Shown here piece by piece: positions 62,401 through 64,000 of a stretch of 64,000 nt of DNA. Every line of letters begins with the position of its first letter. The stretch's first letter is position 1. The stretch covers positions 1 to 64,000 of the forward strand of contig JAFWEX010000130.1 of assembly GCA_017512705.1 (NCBI GenBank), read 5' to 3'. The notes below the pieces were generated by a model. It searched no databases. It was not told the origin of the DNA and saw nothing but the letters and a program-made list of their open reading frames with translations. This DNA is from Paenibacillus sp. (GTDB taxonomy: Bacteria; Bacillota; Bacilli; Paenibacillales; Paenibacillaceae). A program made the position numbers and the translations under genes.

Positions 62401-62570
62401 TGATGCAAATCGCTACTGTTGTGCTTAGTGGTCTGATTCTGTATTCCCTGTTATTCCTACCATTCTTCGTCCCTGTGATGGTGAAGATGTTCGGGCAGGC
62501 CAACTGGTGGCCATTCCGGAATAAGGAACAGTCAGAATCCAACGATTCGAATCATACGGTAGGCATGTAA
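59403..62570 (+). CDS. MMPL/RND-family exporter with long helical insert
   Basis: A 1055-residue membrane exporter of the MMPL family (YdfJ type), with twelve or so helices in two sets of about six. The first set includes GIGTDYCILLISRFKEE and the second ALGVDYSIFLMDRFNEN, where the acidic residues carry protons. Between them, residues about 476-775 form an unusual extracellular region of many short repeats with pattern G-L-x-x-L-x-x-G-x-x-Q-L, similar to the YhgE/Pip coiled segment. Such proteins export lipids, peptides or drugs. The substrate is unknown. Translation is coupled to MarR by a four-base overlap. A terminator follows at 62588. Confidence 0.92.
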   Translation: MRVILKARWWIMGLWIVAAAILMFTAPNMSELIREKGQFSVPEGYSSTKAAAILDEAAAQKGEQKGTSIALVFHSPEGLGETGKQEAEKAVNQLNVDKEKLGILSILEPFSQPELSDKMISADGKTILTSLSVELGDRTVKEMREDLNGALKSVKVEHYITGKGLIDEDTIESSQEGLKKSEYITVVFILLILFLVFRSFVAPFVPLLTVGMSYIVSQQIVAYLVDGVNFPLSTFTQIFMVAVMFGIGTDYCILLISRFKEELAHHENTWDAIIATYRTAGKTVFFSALAVLVGFVAIGFAQFMLYRSAVAVAVGIAVMMLALVTIVPFFMAVLGRKLFWPSKGSLEHAESKIYGAAGKFSLKRPWAALLIVAAVTVPLLMTYDGKLSFNSLDEIGDKYDSVKAFNIISDSFGPGESLPGQIVIQNDETMDNAKYMAVAEKISREVEKVPGVAGVRSMTRPTGDEIQDFEVTNQVGTLSDGLGEGKTGLDKISEGLSEASNELRKNEPQLKEAANGAGELTKGTDQLQSGITQLSDGLKQIEKGIRDGSSGAGELRAGLQQAKTSADQLAKANDRLLQAYRQAGAGVAALGDGTKELEQQLTGVSTALTSLSESFSALEERYPELAQDGDYQRIKGTIGQTGWGTAQLAQGLSQIQSNLSAAADGINQANEGFASAASGQKALADGLGQIVAGIGQLESGLKQAADGQGQVIKEIPAIQNGLGQLQGGQEKIQQGFSDLSDQLTQLTDGLNQSVDGIKKVSGGLDSAQDYLTQLQNSPDSDLAGWYVPEEALKNKDFKKVFDTYLSEDRKTMTLDVIFAENPYGKEAIDRVPDIEAAVNRAVQGSALEKADVAVGGVTSTFADLQSISNKDYTRTVMLMLAGTFIILVILLRSVIMPIYLIISLLLAYFTSMALTEVVFVNIMGYAGISWVTPFFGFVMLIALGVDYSIFLMDRFNENKGMRVQDAILYAMKNMGTVILSAAVILSGTFAAMYPSGVLSMMQIATVVLSGLILYSLLFLPFFVPVMVKMFGQANWWPFRNKEQSESNDSNHTVGM

Positions 62571-62587
62571 TAATAGTATATTGAATA

Positions 62588-62629
62588 GAAAGCAGGCTCT
62601 GCCGCATCATGCGGTGGGGCTTTCTTTTT
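62588..62629 (+). terminator. Terminator of the marR-MMPL operon
   Basis: GAAAGC arm (62588-62593) with inner CCGCA-TCA-TGCGG pairing to GGCTTTC (62618-62624), followed by TTTTT. Confidence 0.8.
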
Positions 62630-62760
62630 GTTCACAATAAAAGGTTGAAAGAGAGGTGTCTGCCTAAGGACAATATCCCGCGCTCTGCTAGATGGATCGT
62701 CATAAGATATAGGGCAGTTCATTATTGATCAGGGAGATCAAGATAGAGAGGGGCGGCGGG

Positions 62761-63387
62761 ATGGTATATCGTTATGTGGCTATAGGAGATTCTTTGACGG
62801 TAGGTACGGGTGCTTTACTCGGAACCGGTTTTGTTCCAATCTATCGCCGTATGGCGGAAATGAACCTTCGAACATTTGTATCGATGGAGAATCTAGGGGT
62901 AATTGGTCTAACGACGGGAGAACTGTTGCAGATGCTCAATGTCCACCCCCGCGTGCGTCAGGCGTTACGCGAAGCCGATATCATTACGGTTTCTATTGGA
63001 GGTAACGACCTGATCCGCACATTTAAAGCTAGCGGTGGTATTCCAAGTGCCAGTAAAATGACGCAGGTACTGGGTGAAACACGTCATCATGTATCCCAGG
63101 TAATGAGACAAATTCGGCAGTTAAAAGGAGATCATAAATACTTTGTTCGCTCCATCGGATTGTACAACCCATACCCGCAATCAACGGAAGCGGCATATTG
63201 GGTGCGACAGTACAATTCTTATCTGAATAGTGCGGGATCAGGTTACTATGCGTGTGCACAGGTGTACGATCGATTTGCTGGTCGGGAGAGAGAATTGCTG
63301 TTCTGGGATAGAGTTCATCCCAATGCAAGGGGATATCGAGTGATTGCAGAGCAATTGAATCGAACCGGGTATGCCCCAATGGTGTGA
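62761..63387 (+). CDS. SGNH/GDSL-type lipase or esterase (LipC/YcsK-like)
   Basis: A 208-residue serine hydrolase. Block I AIGDSLTVG holds the nucleophile Ser, block II Gly in ENLGVIGLTTGEL, block III GGNDLI, and block V DRVHPNARG contains the catalytic Asp and His. No signal peptide. The small size and motif order resemble the Bacillus LipC (YcsK) germination lipase, a tentative match. The ATG at 62761 is used: GAGGGGCGG precedes it. Monocistronic, 87 bases before the phosphotransferase gene. Confidence 0.85.
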   Translation: MVYRYVAIGDSLTVGTGALLGTGFVPIYRRMAEMNLRTFVSMENLGVIGLTTGELLQMLNVHPRVRQALREADIITVSIGGNDLIRTFKASGGIPSASKMTQVLGETRHHVSQVMRQIRQLKGDHKYFVRSIGLYNPYPQSTEAAYWVRQYNSYLNSAGSGYYACAQVYDRFAGRERELLFWDRVHPNARGYRVIAEQLNRTGYAPMV

Positions 63388-63473
63388 GGTTTGATGAAGA
63401 CTAGACCCGTCATATGACTTCCGATATGATGGAAGAGTTAAATCAAATTATCGTAACAGAGGGGTTAAAACGA

Positions 63474-64000
63474 GTGTCTAACAATCAGCACAATTCTCTT
63501 CTTCCGTATGAGCAGCAATTGATTTCTGACGTCTTAACCTTGTACGGCTTCACATCAGCGTGGCAAGGTGAGCGGAGCAAGAGTGGGATGAACAATTCTA
63601 CCTTTATACTTCACACAAGCGAAGCGGATTATATTATGAGACAATACGAAACACATAATGATCAAGCGAAGATAGCTTTTGAACATGGCGTGCTTACTGC
63701 ACTGTCTAATACAGACTTCGAGCTAGAATCACCTGAACCTGTCCTTCCTTTATCGACTGGGAACGAGGACGAGGAAATAGATCATGGATCGAAGAGAAGT
63801 AAGAACTTGGTTCAAGGGAGTAAGCAGACTTACCAAACCATACGAGATCTTGGCACAGGGGCGGACAAAATCGTAGCTTTGTTCCGTTTCCTGGAAGGTG
63901 TCAATCCAGTATGGGATTCTCCCGAGCAATTATTTTTATTAGGGCGAGCAGCAGGTCAGCTGTCATCAGCACTTGCCAAGCTGGAATTGGAACTTGACCC
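63474..64000 (+). CDS. Aminoglycoside-phosphotransferase-like kinase, cut by window end
   Basis: The first 175 residues of a protein that continues past the window. A GTG at 63474 follows AGAGGGG by nine bases. The N lobe shows strand pattern NNSTFILHTSEADYIMRQYE (beta strand with Arg in place of the ATP lysine), then EHGVLTALSNTDFELESPEP, KIVALFRFLEGVNPVWDSP, and a helix FLLGRAAGQLSSALAKLEL. This order is that of the APH/homoserine-kinase (CotS-like) kinase family. The catalytic HGD motif lies beyond the edge, so function stays open. A strongly charged insert of about 20 residues (around NEDEEIDHGSKRSKN) is seen. Confidence 0.7.
   Translation, partial: MSNNQHNSLLPYEQQLISDVLTLYGFTSAWQGERSKSGMNNSTFILHTSEADYIMRQYETHNDQAKIAFEHGVLTALSNTDFELESPEPVLPLSTGNEDEEIDHGSKRSKNLVQGSKQTYQTIRDLGTGADKIVALFRFLEGVNPVWDSPEQLFLLGRAAGQLSSALAKLELELD

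Overview
The window looks like a chromosomal segment of a Paenibacillus-type Gram-positive soil bacterium. The evidence is the gene style: YesM/YesN-like histidine kinase and AraC-type response regulator pairs next to sugar ABC importers that lack their own ATPase, lipoprotein solute-binding proteins with clear lipoboxes, strong AGGAGG ribosome sites with frequent TTG/GTG starts, several MarR regulators, HelD, YwbE and a GH42/GH53 galactan locus. Coding density is high. I see no tRNA, rRNA, CRISPR array, insertion sequence or prophage, so this appears to be ordinary chromosome with accessory metabolic islands. The species is inference.

Layout. 0.1-6.1 kb: MarR regulator, a small YneQ-like protein, a CPA1 sodium/proton antiporter, a secreted polysaccharide deacetylase, YwbE, and an unassigned multi-pass transporter whose stop codon overlaps that of ywbE. 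6.5-13.6 kb: first sugar-uptake island (sensor kinase, response regulator, two permeases, binding protein) without a hydrolase. 13.8 kb: small membrane protein of unknown function. 14.8-25.4 kb: second island, a galactan/galacto-oligosaccharide locus (sensor kinase, regulator, binding protein, two permeases, GH53 endo-galactanase without signal peptide, GH42 beta-galactosidase). The predicted chain is uptake of beta-1,4-galacto-oligosaccharides followed by cleavage to galactose inside the cell.

25.7-34.6 kb: ACT-domain malic enzyme translationally coupled to an HD phosphohydrolase, an aromatic-acid-exporter-like protein, a flavin-type split-barrel protein, the RNA polymerase recycling ATPase HelD and adenine deaminase. 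35-41 kb: an orphan TIM-barrel-like lipoprotein, then an AraC regulator divergent from a GH31 alpha-xylosidase with a perfect cre match between them, and an MFS transporter. 41-45 kb: a MarR/MFS efflux operon with a consensus promoter and an overlapping inverted repeat, a FucU-type mutarotase, an acetyltransferase and a TraX-like protein.

45-50.6 kb (minus strand): a chemoreceptor followed by a one-module NRPS-like enzyme (half condensation domain, adenylation, carrier, thioester reductase) that should release an aldehyde. 51-58.1 kb: rpiA, acetyltransferase and MarR, then the most interesting pair in the window: a cobalamin-binding protein carrying the W-x9-EH signature of CarH-type B12 photoreceptors but no DNA-binding domain, followed 15 bases later by a soluble hybrid histidine kinase with receiver and HPt domains. 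A hydrolase, zinc-ribbon protein and methyltransferase follow. 58.3-64 kb: acetyltransferase, a MarR regulator with a 19-base palindromic operator upstream and overlapping an MMPL exporter gene, a GDSL lipase, and the start of an aminoglycoside-phosphotransferase-like gene cut by the window edge.
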